A DNA stretch of 64,000 nucleotides from RPQJ01 sp963726665 (lineage in GTDB: Bacteria; Pseudomonadota; Gammaproteobacteria; Steroidobacterales; Steroidobacteraceae), in assembly GCA_963726665.1 (NCBI GenBank), contig CAVSDW010000024.1, positions 86,692 to 150,691 of the forward strand, in the 5' to 3' direction. How positions within the stretch are numbered: position 1 is the first letter of the stretch; each line of letters starts with the position of its first letter. The position numbers and the translations under genes were made by a program. Positions 26,531 to 36,210 of the stretch are shown piece by piece. The notes beneath the pieces are model-generated. The model did not search any database. It was not told where the DNA came from and saw only the letters and a program-made list of their open reading frames with translations.

Positions 26531-26737
26531 ATGACCGACGCCCGCCGCATGGAGGCGATCGAATCGAAGCTCGCGCATCTCGAGCGCGCACTGCAGGAAT
26601 TGAGCGACGTCATTTACCGGCAACAGGGCGAGATCGACGCGGCGCTCGAACTGAACCAGCGACTGCGCAGGCAGGTCGAGGATCTCGAGAACAGGCCAGC
26701 GGACCCCGGCGCCGTGGAGATACCGCCGCACTATTGA
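26531..26737 (+). CDS. slyX: SlyX family coiled-coil protein
   Basis: 68 residues, almost all one heptad-patterned helix (MEAIESKLAHLERALQELSDVIYRQQGEIDAALELNQRLRRQVEDLE), ending in the typical SlyX tail with PPHY. SlyX is a small cytoplasmic protein of unknown role, common in proteobacteria. Start ATG 26531 follows GGGAGGCACGGAG. It sits 20 bases after the cardiolipin synthase stop and 19 bases before the GST gene, so it belongs to a tightly spaced plus-strand run. Confidence 0.85.
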   Translation: MTDARRMEAIESKLAHLERALQELSDVIYRQQGEIDAALELNQRLRRQVEDLENRPADPGAVEIPPHY

Positions 26738-26756
26738 ACGTGTCCCCGGAGGCGTG

Positions 26757-27443
26757 ATGTACGAACTCTACATCGGAAACAAGAACTACTCGTCGTGGTC
26801 GTTGCGCCCGTGGCTCCTCCTGCGGGCGCTCGGGATCCCCTTCGCCGAGCATGTCGTCCCCTTCGATCCCGGGACGAGCTGGGCGAAGTTCCGCGCGTTC
26901 TCGCCCAGTGGCAAGGTGCCGTGCCTGGTGGACGGCGCGACCGTCGCCTGGGATTCGATGGGCATCACGGAATACCTCGCTGAACGCCACGCCGGCGTCT
27001 GGCCGCAGGACCCGCTCGCGCGGGCCTGGGCGCGTTGCGCGGCCGCGGAGATGCACTCGGGCTTCGGCGCCCTGCGGCAGCACTGCTCCATGAACTGCGG
27101 ACTGCGCGTACGGCTGGACGCGATTTCACCCGCCCTGCAGCGCGACCTCGATCGGGTCGACGAGCTCTGGTCGGAGGGCCTGCGCCGGTTCGGCGGACCG
27201 TTCCTCGCGGGCCCCGCGTTCACGGCGGTGGATGCGTTCTATGCTCCAGTGGCATTCCGCGTACGGACCTACGGACTGGCGATGTCCGAAGGCGCCGCCG
27301 CGTATGCGCGCCGCCTGCTCGCGCTGCCCGCGATGCGCGACTGGGACGACGAAGCCCTCGCCGAGCCGTGGCGCGACGCGGATCACGAGGTGGATGCGAT
27401 GCAGGGCGCAACGCTGATCGAAGACCTGCGCCGCGCGCCATGA
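26757..27443 (+). CDS. Glutathione S-transferase family protein
   Basis: 228 residues. The N-terminal thioredoxin-fold domain contains NYSSWSLRPWLLLRALGIPF, with the Ser-containing motif expected at the glutathione-activating site, and GKVPCLVDGATVAWDSMGITEYLAE, the conserved cis-Pro and glutathione-binding Asp-Ser pair. An all-helical C-terminal domain follows. The family conjugates or reduces small electrophiles with glutathione in the cytoplasm; substrate unknown. The ATG at 26757 has GGAGG five bases upstream; a GTG directly before it is an alternative. Its stop overlaps the next start as ATGA, so translation of the sulfatase-like gene is probably coupled. Confidence 0.85.
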   Translation: MYELYIGNKNYSSWSLRPWLLLRALGIPFAEHVVPFDPGTSWAKFRAFSPSGKVPCLVDGATVAWDSMGITEYLAERHAGVWPQDPLARAWARCAAAEMHSGFGALRQHCSMNCGLRVRLDAISPALQRDLDRVDELWSEGLRRFGGPFLAGPAFTAVDAFYAPVAFRVRTYGLAMSEGAAAYARRLLALPAMRDWDDEALAEPWRDADHEVDAMQGATLIEDLRRAP

Positions 27444-29321
27444 GCCAGCCGACGAGCGACCGGGTTTTCGAGCGACGCGCGCTGTTCGAGCTGTGGCTCG
27501 TCAACATCGCGCTCTGCATGGCGCAGTCGCAGGTCTATACGGCGCACGCGCCGGACGGACTTGGCGCCAGCGCATGGGTCTTCCTCTACGCGGCACTGTT
27601 CGCCGGTTTCGCGTGGACCTCGGGCCTGGTCGCGGGTCTTGCCTGGATCGCCTCAAGGCTGGGCCTCAGGGGTCGCGTGTTCGCGATCTCGAGTGCCGTC
27701 CTGTTCACGGCTTACCAGGTGCTGCTGTACATCGACACGCGCACCTACGACCTCTTTCGCTACCACTTCAACGGCTGGGTGTGGGCCGTCATCACGACCG
27801 AGGGCGTCACGGACTCGATCGATCTCGACAGGACGTTCTGGATCGCGGCGTGCACCATCATCCTGGGCCTCTTCGCCGCGATGTACGCATTCCAGCGCTG
27901 GCGCGTCGCGCGGCTGCGCGCACGTGGCTCGCAGGCGCCGCGCCTGCGCCTGGCCCTTGCCGCGCTGCTGATCGTGCTGGTGCCGCTCGGCGTCGAGAAG
28001 ACGATGTACGCGCGCGCCGACCTGCTCGGCGGGCGCGAGATCACGAGCGCCGCGCGGCTGGTGCCGCTGTACACGCGTTTCACCGTCAGGCGCGTTGCAC
28101 GCAAGTGGTTCGGCGTGAGGTCCGAAAAGCACCAGGGCTCCGTGAGCGGCGGACAGTTCCTGCTCAAGTACCCGCTCGAGCGTCCCCGCATGAGGCCGGA
28201 CGGGCCGCGGCCGAACGTGTTGATCATCGCCGTCGAGTCCCTGCGCGCCGACATGCTGTCGCCGGAAGTGATGCCATTCACGACGGAGTTCAGCCACGAC
28301 GCCAGGCGATTCATGGACCACGCGAGTGGCGGCAGCGCATCGCGTTACGGCACCTTCACCCTGGTCTACGGCCTGCACGGCTCTTACTTCGCCCCCGCGT
28401 ACGCCGAGGGCGCCTCCCCGGTGCTCGTGGACGAACTCAAGGACCTCGGCTACGAGCTCCGCATCTACGGCACGTCCCCGATGACCTTCCCCGAGATGCG
28501 CTCGACCGCCTGGGTGCGCGTCAGGGAATTCGTGGAGGATGGCCTGCAGCCCGCGCCCGGCGAGAGTCGCGACGCCGAACTGGTCCGCCGCTTCACCCGC
28601 TTCGTCCGCACGCGCCAGCAGGACCGGCCGTTCTTCGCCTTCGCGTTCCTGGACGCCCCGCACTTCCAGTACCGCGTGGTCGCGGACCGCGCGCCGTTCA
28701 AGCCCTACGCGCCGAGCCTCGACCGCGCCGTGCTCTCGAGCAAGACGGCGAGCAGCATCCGGCCGCTGATCTTCAACCGCTACCGCAACTCGGTCTACGA
28801 CGTCGACCACAGCCTCCGCGAGATGATCACGGCGCTGGCTGAATCCGGCCAGCTCGAAAGCACCCTGGTCGTGATCACCGGCGATCACGGCGAGGAATTC
28901 TTCGAGCACGGATTCTGGGGACACACGGCGAATTTCACGCCCACCGAGGTGCTGGTGCCCATGGTGATGCGCGGGCCCGGCGTGCCCGTCGGAATCGAGA
29001 ACCGCCCGACGAGCCACGTGGACGTTGCGCCGACCATCCTCGAGATCCTCGGCGCCGACCCGAAGCAGCGGTCGCGATGGACCGTGGGCGAGAACATGCT
29101 CGCCCCGCTGGAGCACCGTTCACGCATCGTGTCCGGCTGGGACGTCGTCGGCGTCTGGGCCCCGGGCGCGATCATCGTCGTGCCGCTCGATGCCTACAAG
29201 GGCTTGCCCGACGTGTACGACTACGACTGGAAGCCGGTCGGCCGATCCCGACGCCGAGATCAAGCGGGCTGCGCCCGCGCTGCGCGAACTCTCGGAATCC
29301 ACGCGCCGCTTCCTGCGCTGA
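27440..29321 (+). CDS. Membrane-bound sulfatase/phosphoethanolamine-transferase superfamily protein (LTA synthase-like; one frameshift)
   Basis: About 626 residues. The N-terminal third has four or five membrane helices (ALFELWLVNIALCMA, AWVFLYAALFAGFAWTSGLVAGLAW, VFAISSAVLFTAYQVLLY, TFWIAACTIILGLFAAMYAF, LALAALLIVLVPLG). The periplasmic domain starts PNVLIIAVESLRADML, the alkaline-phosphatase-superfamily metal motif of LtaS/YejM proteins, with GSASRYGTF in the position of the nucleophile region and VVITGDHGEEFFEHGFWGH binding the second metal. An extra G at about 29240 shifts the frame near the end; the last residues (DAEIKRAAPALRELSESTRRFLR) end at 29321. The reaction is unknown; transfer of a phospho-headgroup or lipid sensing as in YejM are options. 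Its 3' end overlaps the convergent MOSC gene. Confidence 0.75.
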
Positions 29322-30096
29322 TCCGCAGGCCCGCGCCTTCGACCACGATCGCGTTCTGCCCGAATGCGACGCCACGCACCGCAGTGTTCCAGCGGTAGCT
29401 CTTCAGCGTCCGGACAGGCTCGTCGCCCGCGCGCACGCCGGAGCGCTGGTCGGTCGTCGTGATCACGCAGCGGGCACAGGGTTTCACGATCCGCAGGCGC
29501 ACGCCTCCGCAGTCGATCTCGTCGAGTTCGTCCTCGCCGAACGGCGGCAGGCCGTCGAGCACGAGGTTGGGTCGGAACCGGTCCATCGGCACTGCGACCT
29601 CGAGCCTCGAATTCAGGTCGTCGAGCGAGGCGCGCGACACGATGAGCAGCGGGAAGCCGTCCGAGAAGCGGTTGTACGCCTCCAGCTCACCCGTCCACGC
29701 CGTGTCGCTGCGCCGGGCCGCAGCGGGGTCGAAGCGCAGCAGGCGCGCCTCGCGCCCGAGCAGCGAGCCGATCCACGCCGCCGCGCCGTCGCCCTGGTCG
29801 ATGCCCACGCAGCGGTCGCCCCACACGTCGACCCCGAGACGCGGTCCGTCGAGGTCGAGCGGCACGGACACCTTGCCCGCTCCATCGGCCGACAGCCACA
29901 GCGCTCCGTCGCGCAGGGCGACCTCGACCCGTGCGAGCTGGGGTTCGTCGCGCTGCGTGATGAACCGCCCGTCGGGCGTGGCGAACATCCACTCGCGGTC
30001 GTGCTCGAGGCCGGCACTCGTGAGCAGCGCCGAATCGTGCGCGATGCCCCGGCACGACTTTACGGGGTAGGAATGGATGCCGGCGAGCGTGATCAC
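29260..30096 (-). CDS. MOSC-domain protein (YcbX-like)
   Basis: About 278 residues. It has the N-terminal MOSC beta-barrel (ITLAGIHSYPVKSCRGIAHDSA, EHDREWMFATPDGRFITQRDEPQLA) and the C-terminal MOSC core (FRPNLVLDGLPPFGEDELDEI, and KPCARCVITTTDQRSG, whose second Cys would bind the molybdenum cofactor). YcbX-type proteins use Moco to reduce N-hydroxylated compounds. No separate [2Fe-2S] ferredoxin domain is present, unlike E. coli YcbX. A GTG at 30096 gives the standard N-terminus directly before ITLAGIHSYPVKSC; a longer form from 30189 has a poor N-terminal extension. Its 3' end overlaps the convergent sulfatase-like gene by about 60 bases. Confidence 0.85.
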   Translation of the reverse strand: MITLAGIHSYPVKSCRGIAHDSALLTSAGLEHDREWMFATPDGRFITQRDEPQLARVEVALRDGALWLSADGAGKVSVPLDLDGPRLGVDVWGDRCVGIDQGDGAAAWIGSLLGREARLLRFDPAAARRSDTAWTGELEAYNRFSDGFPLLIVSRASLDDLNSRLEVAVPMDRFRPNLVLDGLPPFGEDELDEIDCGGVRLRIVKPCARCVITTTDQRSGVRAGDEPVRTLKSYRWNTAVRGVAFGQNAIVVEGAGLRISAGSGAWIPRVRAARAQPA

Positions 30097-30229
30097 GCCG
30101 CCACGATAGCCGAGATCGGGCCGGGCCTCACGCCCGGGGCGCGCGGCGGCGCGCCAGGTCCGCCGATGCTTCGAACGCGACGCGCGCAAATCCCTGCGTC
30201 GTGCTCGAAGTGCGGGTCGTCCAGCGGCC

Positions 30230-32536
30230 TCAACCCGCGAGGGCGAGTGGCTGCGGCCGTCCCACCTGGTAGCCCTGCACGAAGTCGACGCCCATGCGGC
30301 GCACCGAGTCGAGCGCGCTCATGTCCTCGACCTGCTCGGCGATCACCTGGAAGTTGAGCGAACGCGCGAGCTTGATCATCGCGGCGACCATCGCCTGGTT
30401 GACGTTGTCGGAGGCGAGGTTGCGGATGAAGTAACCGTCGATCTTCAGGTAGTCGAGCGACAGGTTCTTCAGGTTCGAGAACGAGGAGAGGCCGCGCCCG
30501 AAGTCGTCGAGCGCGAAGCGGCAGCCCATGCCGTGCAGCACGCCGATGAAGCGGCGCGCGTGCTCGATGTTGGTGATGACCGAGTTCTCGGTGACCTCGA
30601 AGCAGACGCGGTCGGGCGCCACACCGGTGCGGTCGAGGCAGTCCACGACGAACTCGAGAAAGGCGGCGTCGCCGAGCGTCTGCCCCGACAGGTTGATGCA
30701 GAGACTCCGGCCCGAGGCGAGCCGCACGGCTCCGCGGCCGAGCGCCGCGAGCGCGGTCTGCACCACCCAGCGGTCCACGTGCGGCATGAGACGGTACCGC
30801 TCCGCGGCCACCATGAATTCGCCCGGTGCGATCGTCGCTCCGCTCTCGTCGCGAAGCCGCAGCAGCACCTCGAGCCCGGGCCCGACCGAGGCCTCGGCGT
30901 CCACCGCGACGATGGGCTGCGCGTGCAGTTCGAATCCCCCGTTCTTGAGCGCCGACTGCAGTTGCTGCAGCCAGTGGATCTCGCCCCGCTGGCGGGCCGA
31001 CGCCTCGTCGCGCGCCGAGTAGACGTGCACCCGGCCGCCCTGCTTCTTGGCGACGTAGCAGGCAGAGTCCGCGGCGCCGATCAGGTCCTCGAGCGAGCCG
31101 CTCTCCCGCGAGACTTCGACGAGGCCGACGCTCACGCCGGCGTTGAAGATCTTGTCCTTCCAGACGAAGCGATAGTCGGCGACGGCGCGCACCACGTCGT
31201 CGGCGATCTGGCGGGCCTTCTCGAGCGGGCAGCCGACCAGCAGCACGCCGAACTCGTCGCCGCCGAGCCGGGCCACCGTGTCCGAGTCACGGACGGCGTC
31301 CTTGATCAGCGCGGCGACCTCGCGCAGCATGCTGTCGCCTGCGACGTGGCCGCACTCGTCGTTCACGGCCTTGAAGCGGTCGAGGTCGAGGTAGCAGAGC
31401 ACGTGGCGGGCCGCGCCCCCATGCGCCGCCTCGAGCGACTCCTGCAGGCGGTTCTCGAATTCGCGGCGGTTCACGAGTCCCGTGAGCGCGTCGTGACTCG
31501 CCTGGTAGGACATCTGCCGCGTGAGGCCGCGAAGGTCGCTCACGTCGCGCAGCGTGATGACCGTGCCCGAGACCTCACCGCCGGGTTCGCGCAGAGGCGA
31601 TACGGTGAGCTCGATCGAGCGCTCGCCGCCTCCGTCGTTGGAGACGACCATGCCGCGCCGGCCGATGTGCACCCTGGCGCCCGTGGTCAGGCACTGGCGG
31701 ACCGGGTCGCCGAGGGCCTTGCGGTCCGCCTCGTCCACGAGGTTGATGACCTCCTGCAGGCTGTGCCCGAGTGCCTCGGCGGCAGGCTTGCCGATCAACT
31801 GCTCGGCCGCATGGTTGACGTAGACGATGCGGCCTTCGGCGTCGGTCGTGGCGACGCCTTCACCCAGCGCGTCGAGCGCTTCCCACGCGGTGCCGTGGCC
31901 GCGGTTCGCAGTGCCCGCCTCCGCGCGCCCGCTCATCTCGATGACCGACACGAGCAGTGCCGGCTTTCCCTCGTAGCTCGTACGCTGGAACGCGAATTCG
32001 AGCCGCCGTCCAGGGCCGTCGGCCGAGCGGAGTTCCGCCTCGAAGCGGTCGGGCGAAGCCTGCCCCTCGCGGTGCCGGCGCAGGATCTCTCCCAGGAGGT
32101 CCGCGAAGTCCGGGTGCACGAGGTCGGTGAGCTGCCGGCCGGTCAACTGCGCCGGGTTGGCAGCGCCGCAGATCTCGGCGAACCGGGCGTTCGAGAGCTG
32201 GATGCCGTCGCGATCGACGGCCACGCCCTCGTGCATCGCCTCGGTCAGTCGCCGGTAGACCTGCTCGCGCTCGGCATGCGTCGTGGTGTCCTTCTGCAGC
32301 CTCTCGAGCAGCCGGTCCGCGTTCTCCGCGAAGTCCTCCGCGCCGCTGCCGGCCGCGTGCGGAGAGAGCCGCTCGGCAAGGTCGCCCGTCGCGGCGACCG
32401 CGGCCAGGCGATCGCCGATGTCGCGCATGTTCCTCGCCTCGCGCTGACGCCGGTAGAGGAGAATCGCGAGCAGCACGGCGAGCGGGCCCAGCACGGCCAG
32501 CGCGACGATCAGAATGCTATTTTCGGGACTGGCCAT
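30230..32536 (-). CDS. Membrane-anchored PAS-PAS-GGDEF-EAL cyclic-di-GMP protein
   Basis: About 768 residues. One N-terminal transmembrane helix (ILIVALAVLGPLAVLLAILLY) is followed by two PAS domains (AMHEGVAVDRDGIQLSNARFAE and ALGEGVATTDAEGRIVYVNHAAEQLIGK), a GGDEF domain with the intact active site RLGGDEFGVLL, and an EAL domain. In the EAL domain the name motif is EVL (GLEVLLRLRDE), while NLSGQTL, EVTENSVI, DDFGRGLSSFSNL, DYLKIDG and IAEQVED retain the usual metal and base residues. It could therefore make and break cyclic-di-GMP. The ATG at 32536 is close to GGAGG; a TTG at 32557 would allow better spacing. It is transcribed divergently from pcm. Confidence 0.9.
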   Translation of the reverse strand: MASPENSILIVALAVLGPLAVLLAILLYRRQREARNMRDIGDRLAAVAATGDLAERLSPHAAGSGAEDFAENADRLLERLQKDTTTHAEREQVYRRLTEAMHEGVAVDRDGIQLSNARFAEICGAANPAQLTGRQLTDLVHPDFADLLGEILRRHREGQASPDRFEAELRSADGPGRRLEFAFQRTSYEGKPALLVSVIEMSGRAEAGTANRGHGTAWEALDALGEGVATTDAEGRIVYVNHAAEQLIGKPAAEALGHSLQEVINLVDEADRKALGDPVRQCLTTGARVHIGRRGMVVSNDGGGERSIELTVSPLREPGGEVSGTVITLRDVSDLRGLTRQMSYQASHDALTGLVNRREFENRLQESLEAAHGGAARHVLCYLDLDRFKAVNDECGHVAGDSMLREVAALIKDAVRDSDTVARLGGDEFGVLLVGCPLEKARQIADDVVRAVADYRFVWKDKIFNAGVSVGLVEVSRESGSLEDLIGAADSACYVAKKQGGRVHVYSARDEASARQRGEIHWLQQLQSALKNGGFELHAQPIVAVDAEASVGPGLEVLLRLRDESGATIAPGEFMVAAERYRLMPHVDRWVVQTALAALGRGAVRLASGRSLCINLSGQTLGDAAFLEFVVDCLDRTGVAPDRVCFEVTENSVITNIEHARRFIGVLHGMGCRFALDDFGRGLSSFSNLKNLSLDYLKIDGYFIRNLASDNVNQAMVAAMIKLARSLNFQVIAEQVEDMSALDSVRRMGVDFVQGYQVGRPQPLALAG

Positions 32537-32748
32537 GTCCTCCGGACCGGGGCGCAATACGCGAATTCCCCTGCAAATCGTTGTTCTGAATCAATGTCGT
32601 CGCAGCATAGCGGAACGGGTCGCGCGCACCCGCCGGATTCACCATAATCACGTGGCAAGATCGGCTTGTGGCCCGCGACGCAACTCCTTAACCTTCGCGC
32701 CTCGCCGGGCCTCCCGCCGCGAATTCCGCCATTCCGGACCAACCAGCC

Positions 32749-33402
32749 ATGCTCGACGTTACCGCCGCCCGCCGCCAGATGATCGAACAGCAGGTCCGCG
32801 CCTGGGACGTGCTCGACATGCAGGTGCTCTCGGTCATGGAGCGCGTGCCGCGCGAGGAGTTCGCGCCACCCCCGTACCGGGACCTCGCCTTCGCGGACAT
32901 GTGCGTGCCGCTGGGACACGGTCAGTCGATGCTGATGCCGAAGGTCGAGGGGCGCATCCTGCAGGCGCTTGCGATCCAGCCGGAAGACAGCGTCCTCGAG
33001 ATCGGCACGGGCAGTGGCTACTTCGCCGCCTGCATGGCAGGACTCGCTCGGCGCGTCCGCACGCTCGAGATATTTCCCGACCTGGCCGAGTCGGCGCGCG
33101 AAAACCTCGCGCGGACCGGGGTCGCCAACGTCACGGTCGAGACGATGGACGCGATGACGCTCGGTCCCGGGACGCAGTACGACGTCATCGCGGTCACGGG
33201 CTCGCTGCCGATGCACGACCCCCGTTTCGAGCAGGCGCTGGCCGTGGGCGGCCGCTTGTTCGTGGCCGTGGGCCAGGGTCCGGTCATGGAGGCCCGCCTC
33301 GTCACCCGCACGGGCCGGGACTCGTGGCTACGGGCGAGCCTGTTCGAGACGGTGATGGATCCCCTGCTCAACGCCCTGCGGCCGTCCGGGTTCGTGTTCT
33401 GA
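32749..33402 (+). CDS. pcm: Protein-L-isoaspartate O-methyltransferase family protein
   Basis: 217 residues. RRQMIEQQVRAWDVLDMQVL is the family N-terminus, PLGHGQSMLMPKVEGRILQAL corresponds to the substrate loop, and VLEIGTGSGYFAACMAGLA is the SAM-binding motif I. The family repairs isoaspartate in aged proteins. In many gammaproteobacteria this divergent, TolC-linked form sits directly before tolC, as here (96 bases). The GH-QS-M segment differs from the canonical GxGQTIS, so repair activity is not guaranteed. Confidence 0.85.
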   Translation: MLDVTAARRQMIEQQVRAWDVLDMQVLSVMERVPREEFAPPPYRDLAFADMCVPLGHGQSMLMPKVEGRILQALAIQPEDSVLEIGTGSGYFAACMAGLARRVRTLEIFPDLAESARENLARTGVANVTVETMDAMTLGPGTQYDVIAVTGSLPMHDPRFEQALAVGGRLFVAVGQGPVMEARLVTRTGRDSWLRASLFETVMDPLLNALRPSGFVF

Positions 33403-33497
33403 CCTGACCCCGGGGCTAGCCAGCAGTCAGGCAAGTGATATAGTCTAGTAATACACCAGTTGACCCAAGGGCGGCCCTGCCGCCATACGGTGAGTGC

Positions 33498-34946
33498 ATG
33501 CACAAGAAAAGCCCAATCCTCGCCTTCGGAGTCGCGATCGCGCTCCTTTCCGCGAATGCCTGGTCCGCAAACCTGCTGGACGTCTACCAGGCGGCGGCCA
33601 AGAGCGACCCGACCATCCTCGAGGCCCAGGCACGCCGCATGGCGGCGCTGGAGGTCAAGCCGCAGGCACGCGGGCTCCTGTTCCCGCAGATCAATGCGAC
33701 CGGATCGGCGGCGCAGGACAATTCCCGCGGCTCCTCGACCTTTCCGCAGGCCGTCGACCTGGACAACAACCCGGCCACGCCGCCCGAGATCATCAACGTC
33801 AACAGCTCGCAGACGAAGGATTCGGACTACTGGCGCTACCAGGCGCAGCTCACCCAGACCGTCTTCAACTGGAGCCAGTGGCAGACGCTGCAGCGCGCCG
33901 ACTCCGAGGTCGCACTGGCCGAGGCGAACTACCGCGCAGCCGAGCAGGATCTCCTGGTACGCGTCGCCGGCCGCTACTTCGACGTGCTCGCGGCCGAGGA
34001 CACGCTGGACGCAGCCGAAGCGACGTTGCAGGCGGTGACCCGCCAGCTCGAGCAGGCGGAGAAGCGCTTCGAAGTGGGCCTGATCGCCATCACCGACGTG
34101 CAGGAAGCGCGCGCCGCGCACGACAACGCGACCGCCGGCGTCATCCTTGCCAAGCGCTCGCTCGCGACGGCGCACGAGTACCTTCGCGAACTCACCGGCG
34201 AGGACTACCAGGAACTCGTGAAGCCGGCCGACAACATGCCGCTCGACCAGCCCGAGCCTGGCGACCAGGACACCTGGGTGGCCAAGGCCGAGACCCAGAA
34301 CATGAACGTCATCGCCGCGCGCCTCGGCGTGGACATCGCAAAGACCAACGTGAAGATCGCCGAGTCGGGCCACATGCCCACGGCCGAGCTTTACGCAAAT
34401 TACGGGCAGTACTCATCCGACGCGACCCAGACGAACAAGCTCAGGGGTGGTGTCCCCGTGACGGGACCGGCCGATGCCAACCAGACGCTGGACACCGTCG
34501 GGGTGCAGGTCACGGTGCCGATCTTCAGCGGTGGCGTCACTCAGTCGCAGGTGCGCCAGCAGGTGTACCTGCACCGTGCCTCGCGCGAGAGGCTCGAGGG
34601 CGCGCTGCGCAGCGCCGATCGCGAGACTCGCGACGCATGGTTCGGGGTCGTGGCGGAGAAGGCCCGGGTCACGGCGCTGAAGCAGGCCGTGGCGTCCAAC
34701 CAGACGGCGCTCGAGGCCACCGAGGCCGGATTCGAGGTCGGCACGCGCACGACCGTGGACGTGCTCGACGCGCGCCGGCGGCTGTTCGAGGCCCAGCGCG
34801 ATTACGCGCGCAGCCGCTACGACTACCTCGTGAACGTGGTGCACCTCAAGTCGGCGTCGGGCGTGCTCGCACCCGGCGATCTCGCCTCGATCAACGGCTT
34901 CCTGACGACTCCGGCCCCGCTGAACCTGCCGAAGCCGCAGCCCTGA
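33498..34946 (+). CDS. tolC: TolC family outer-membrane efflux channel
   Basis: 482 residues with a signal peptide (MHKKSPILAFGVAIALLSANAWSA). Two internal OEP repeats are visible: NLLDVYQAAAKSDPTILEAQARRMAALE and the second, LDTVGVQVTVPIFSGGVTQSQVRQQVY, each giving the beta-strands and coiled-coil helices of the trimeric channel. The end contains FEVGTRTTVDVLDARRRLFEAQRDYARSRYDYLVN, a TolC hallmark. It forms the outer-membrane duct for tripartite pumps and type I secretion. The pcm-tolC-waaA neighbourhood is conserved. Its 3' end overlaps the convergent waaA gene by about 56 bases. No pump gene is adjacent. Confidence 0.95.
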   Translation: MHKKSPILAFGVAIALLSANAWSANLLDVYQAAAKSDPTILEAQARRMAALEVKPQARGLLFPQINATGSAAQDNSRGSSTFPQAVDLDNNPATPPEIINVNSSQTKDSDYWRYQAQLTQTVFNWSQWQTLQRADSEVALAEANYRAAEQDLLVRVAGRYFDVLAAEDTLDAAEATLQAVTRQLEQAEKRFEVGLIAITDVQEARAAHDNATAGVILAKRSLATAHEYLRELTGEDYQELVKPADNMPLDQPEPGDQDTWVAKAETQNMNVIAARLGVDIAKTNVKIAESGHMPTAELYANYGQYSSDATQTNKLRGGVPVTGPADANQTLDTVGVQVTVPIFSGGVTQSQVRQQVYLHRASRERLEGALRSADRETRDAWFGVVAEKARVTALKQAVASNQTALEATEAGFEVGTRTTVDVLDARRRLFEAQRDYARSRYDYLVNVVHLKSASGVLAPGDLASINGFLTTPAPLNLPKPQP

Positions 34947-36210
34947 CCAGGGGCAGCACCATCTCGACGACGCGATGAACCGCGCCGCGGCTCGCGGCGA
35001 CAGCTGAACGCCCTTTTTCGCCGTCGGCGCGCGCACGCGCAGGATCGTCGAAACACTCGATCACGCGGAGCGCCAGCTCGTCTCCGTCGCGCGCCGTCGT
35101 GAGCGCCCCCGCGCCTGACAGGAGTTCCGCGACTTCCGGGGCGTTCTGCGTCCACGGGCCCGAGATCACGGGCAGGCCCAGCACAGCCGGCTCGAGCAGG
35201 CTGTGGCCGCCCACCGGCACGAGGCTGCCGCCGACGAACGCCGCGTCTGAGGCCGCGTAGAACATCTGCAGCTCGCCGATCGTGTCCACCAGGAATACCT
35301 CGTCGCCCTCCGCCGGCAGCACGCCCGCGCTGCGCTGCGCGTACCGGCGGCCTTCCCCGTCGAGCAGCCTTCTCACCGCGTCGAAGCGCTGCGGGTGACG
35401 AGGCACGAGCACGAGCAGTGCCGATGGATGCCGCGCGCGGACACGGGCGTGAGCGGCAAGCGCCGCGGCCTCCTCGCCTTCGTGCGTGCTGCCCGCGATC
35501 CACACGGGCCGTCCGGCCGCGCAGCGCCCGCGCAGCTCGCGCCCCGCAGTGACCACGGCTTCGGGGATCTCGAGGTCGAATTTCACATTGCCCGTGACGC
35601 GGACCCGGTCTGCGGGTGCGCCCACTGCCACGAAACGCGCCGCATCCGCCGCGCTCTGCGCTCCGATCGTCACGCCGCCCGACAAGGTCTCGCGGATCAG
35701 CGACGCCATGCGGCGATAGCGACTCACGGACCGGTCCGAGATCCGCGCGCTCGCCATCACGAGCGGTATGCCCCGACGGTCGATGGCGCGATAGAGCGTG
35801 GGCCAGATTTCCGTCTCCAGCACGACCAGCGCGCGTGGACGGATGCGATCGAGGAACCGTCCCACCGCTCCCGGCAGGTCGTAGGGCAGGTAGCAGTGAC
35901 GAACTTCCCCGCCGAAAATCGCCCGTGCTCGCGCCGCACCCGTCGCGGTCACCGTGGTGAGCACGATCTCGAGTCCCGGCACGCACGCCTTGAGTTCGCG
36001 GACGAGCGCGGCCGCGACCTGCACTTCGCCCACGGACACCGCGTGGACCCACAGGCAGCCCGGTCTCGACTGCGGCTCGACGAATCCGAGGCGCTGCTTG
36101 AGACGGCCGCGCTGGGAAGAATCACGCAACTCGCGCCAGCCCTCGATCGCGATCACGATCGGCGCGAGCAGGTGCGTGAGCAGCAGGTAGACGATGCGCA
36201 GGGGACTCAC
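34891..36210 (-). CDS. waaA: 3-deoxy-D-manno-octulosonic acid (Kdo) transferase
   Basis: About 439 residues. An N-terminal hydrophobic anchor (LRIVYLLLTHLLAPIVIAI) is followed by the WaaA N-domain (LWVHAVSVGEVQVAAALVREL, with the catalytic Glu in SVGE) and the C-domain with WIAGSTHEGEE and FVGGSLVPVGGHSLLEPA. It adds Kdo from CMP-Kdo to lipid A precursors at the inner membrane. The GTG at 36210 overlaps the TGA of the upstream kinase gene (GTGA), so the two are translationally coupled. Its C-terminus runs into the 3' end of tolC on the opposite strand. Confidence 0.95.
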   Translation of the reverse strand: MSPLRIVYLLLTHLLAPIVIAIEGWRELRDSSQRGRLKQRLGFVEPQSRPGCLWVHAVSVGEVQVAAALVRELKACVPGLEIVLTTVTATGAARARAIFGGEVRHCYLPYDLPGAVGRFLDRIRPRALVVLETEIWPTLYRAIDRRGIPLVMASARISDRSVSRYRRMASLIRETLSGGVTIGAQSAADAARFVAVGAPADRVRVTGNVKFDLEIPEAVVTAGRELRGRCAAGRPVWIAGSTHEGEEAAALAAHARVRARHPSALLVLVPRHPQRFDAVRRLLDGEGRRYAQRSAGVLPAEGDEVFLVDTIGELQMFYAASDAAFVGGSLVPVGGHSLLEPAVLGLPVISGPWTQNAPEVAELLSGAGALTTARDGDELALRVIECFDDPARARADGEKGRSAVAASRGAVHRVVEMVLPLVRAAASAGSAGPESSGSR

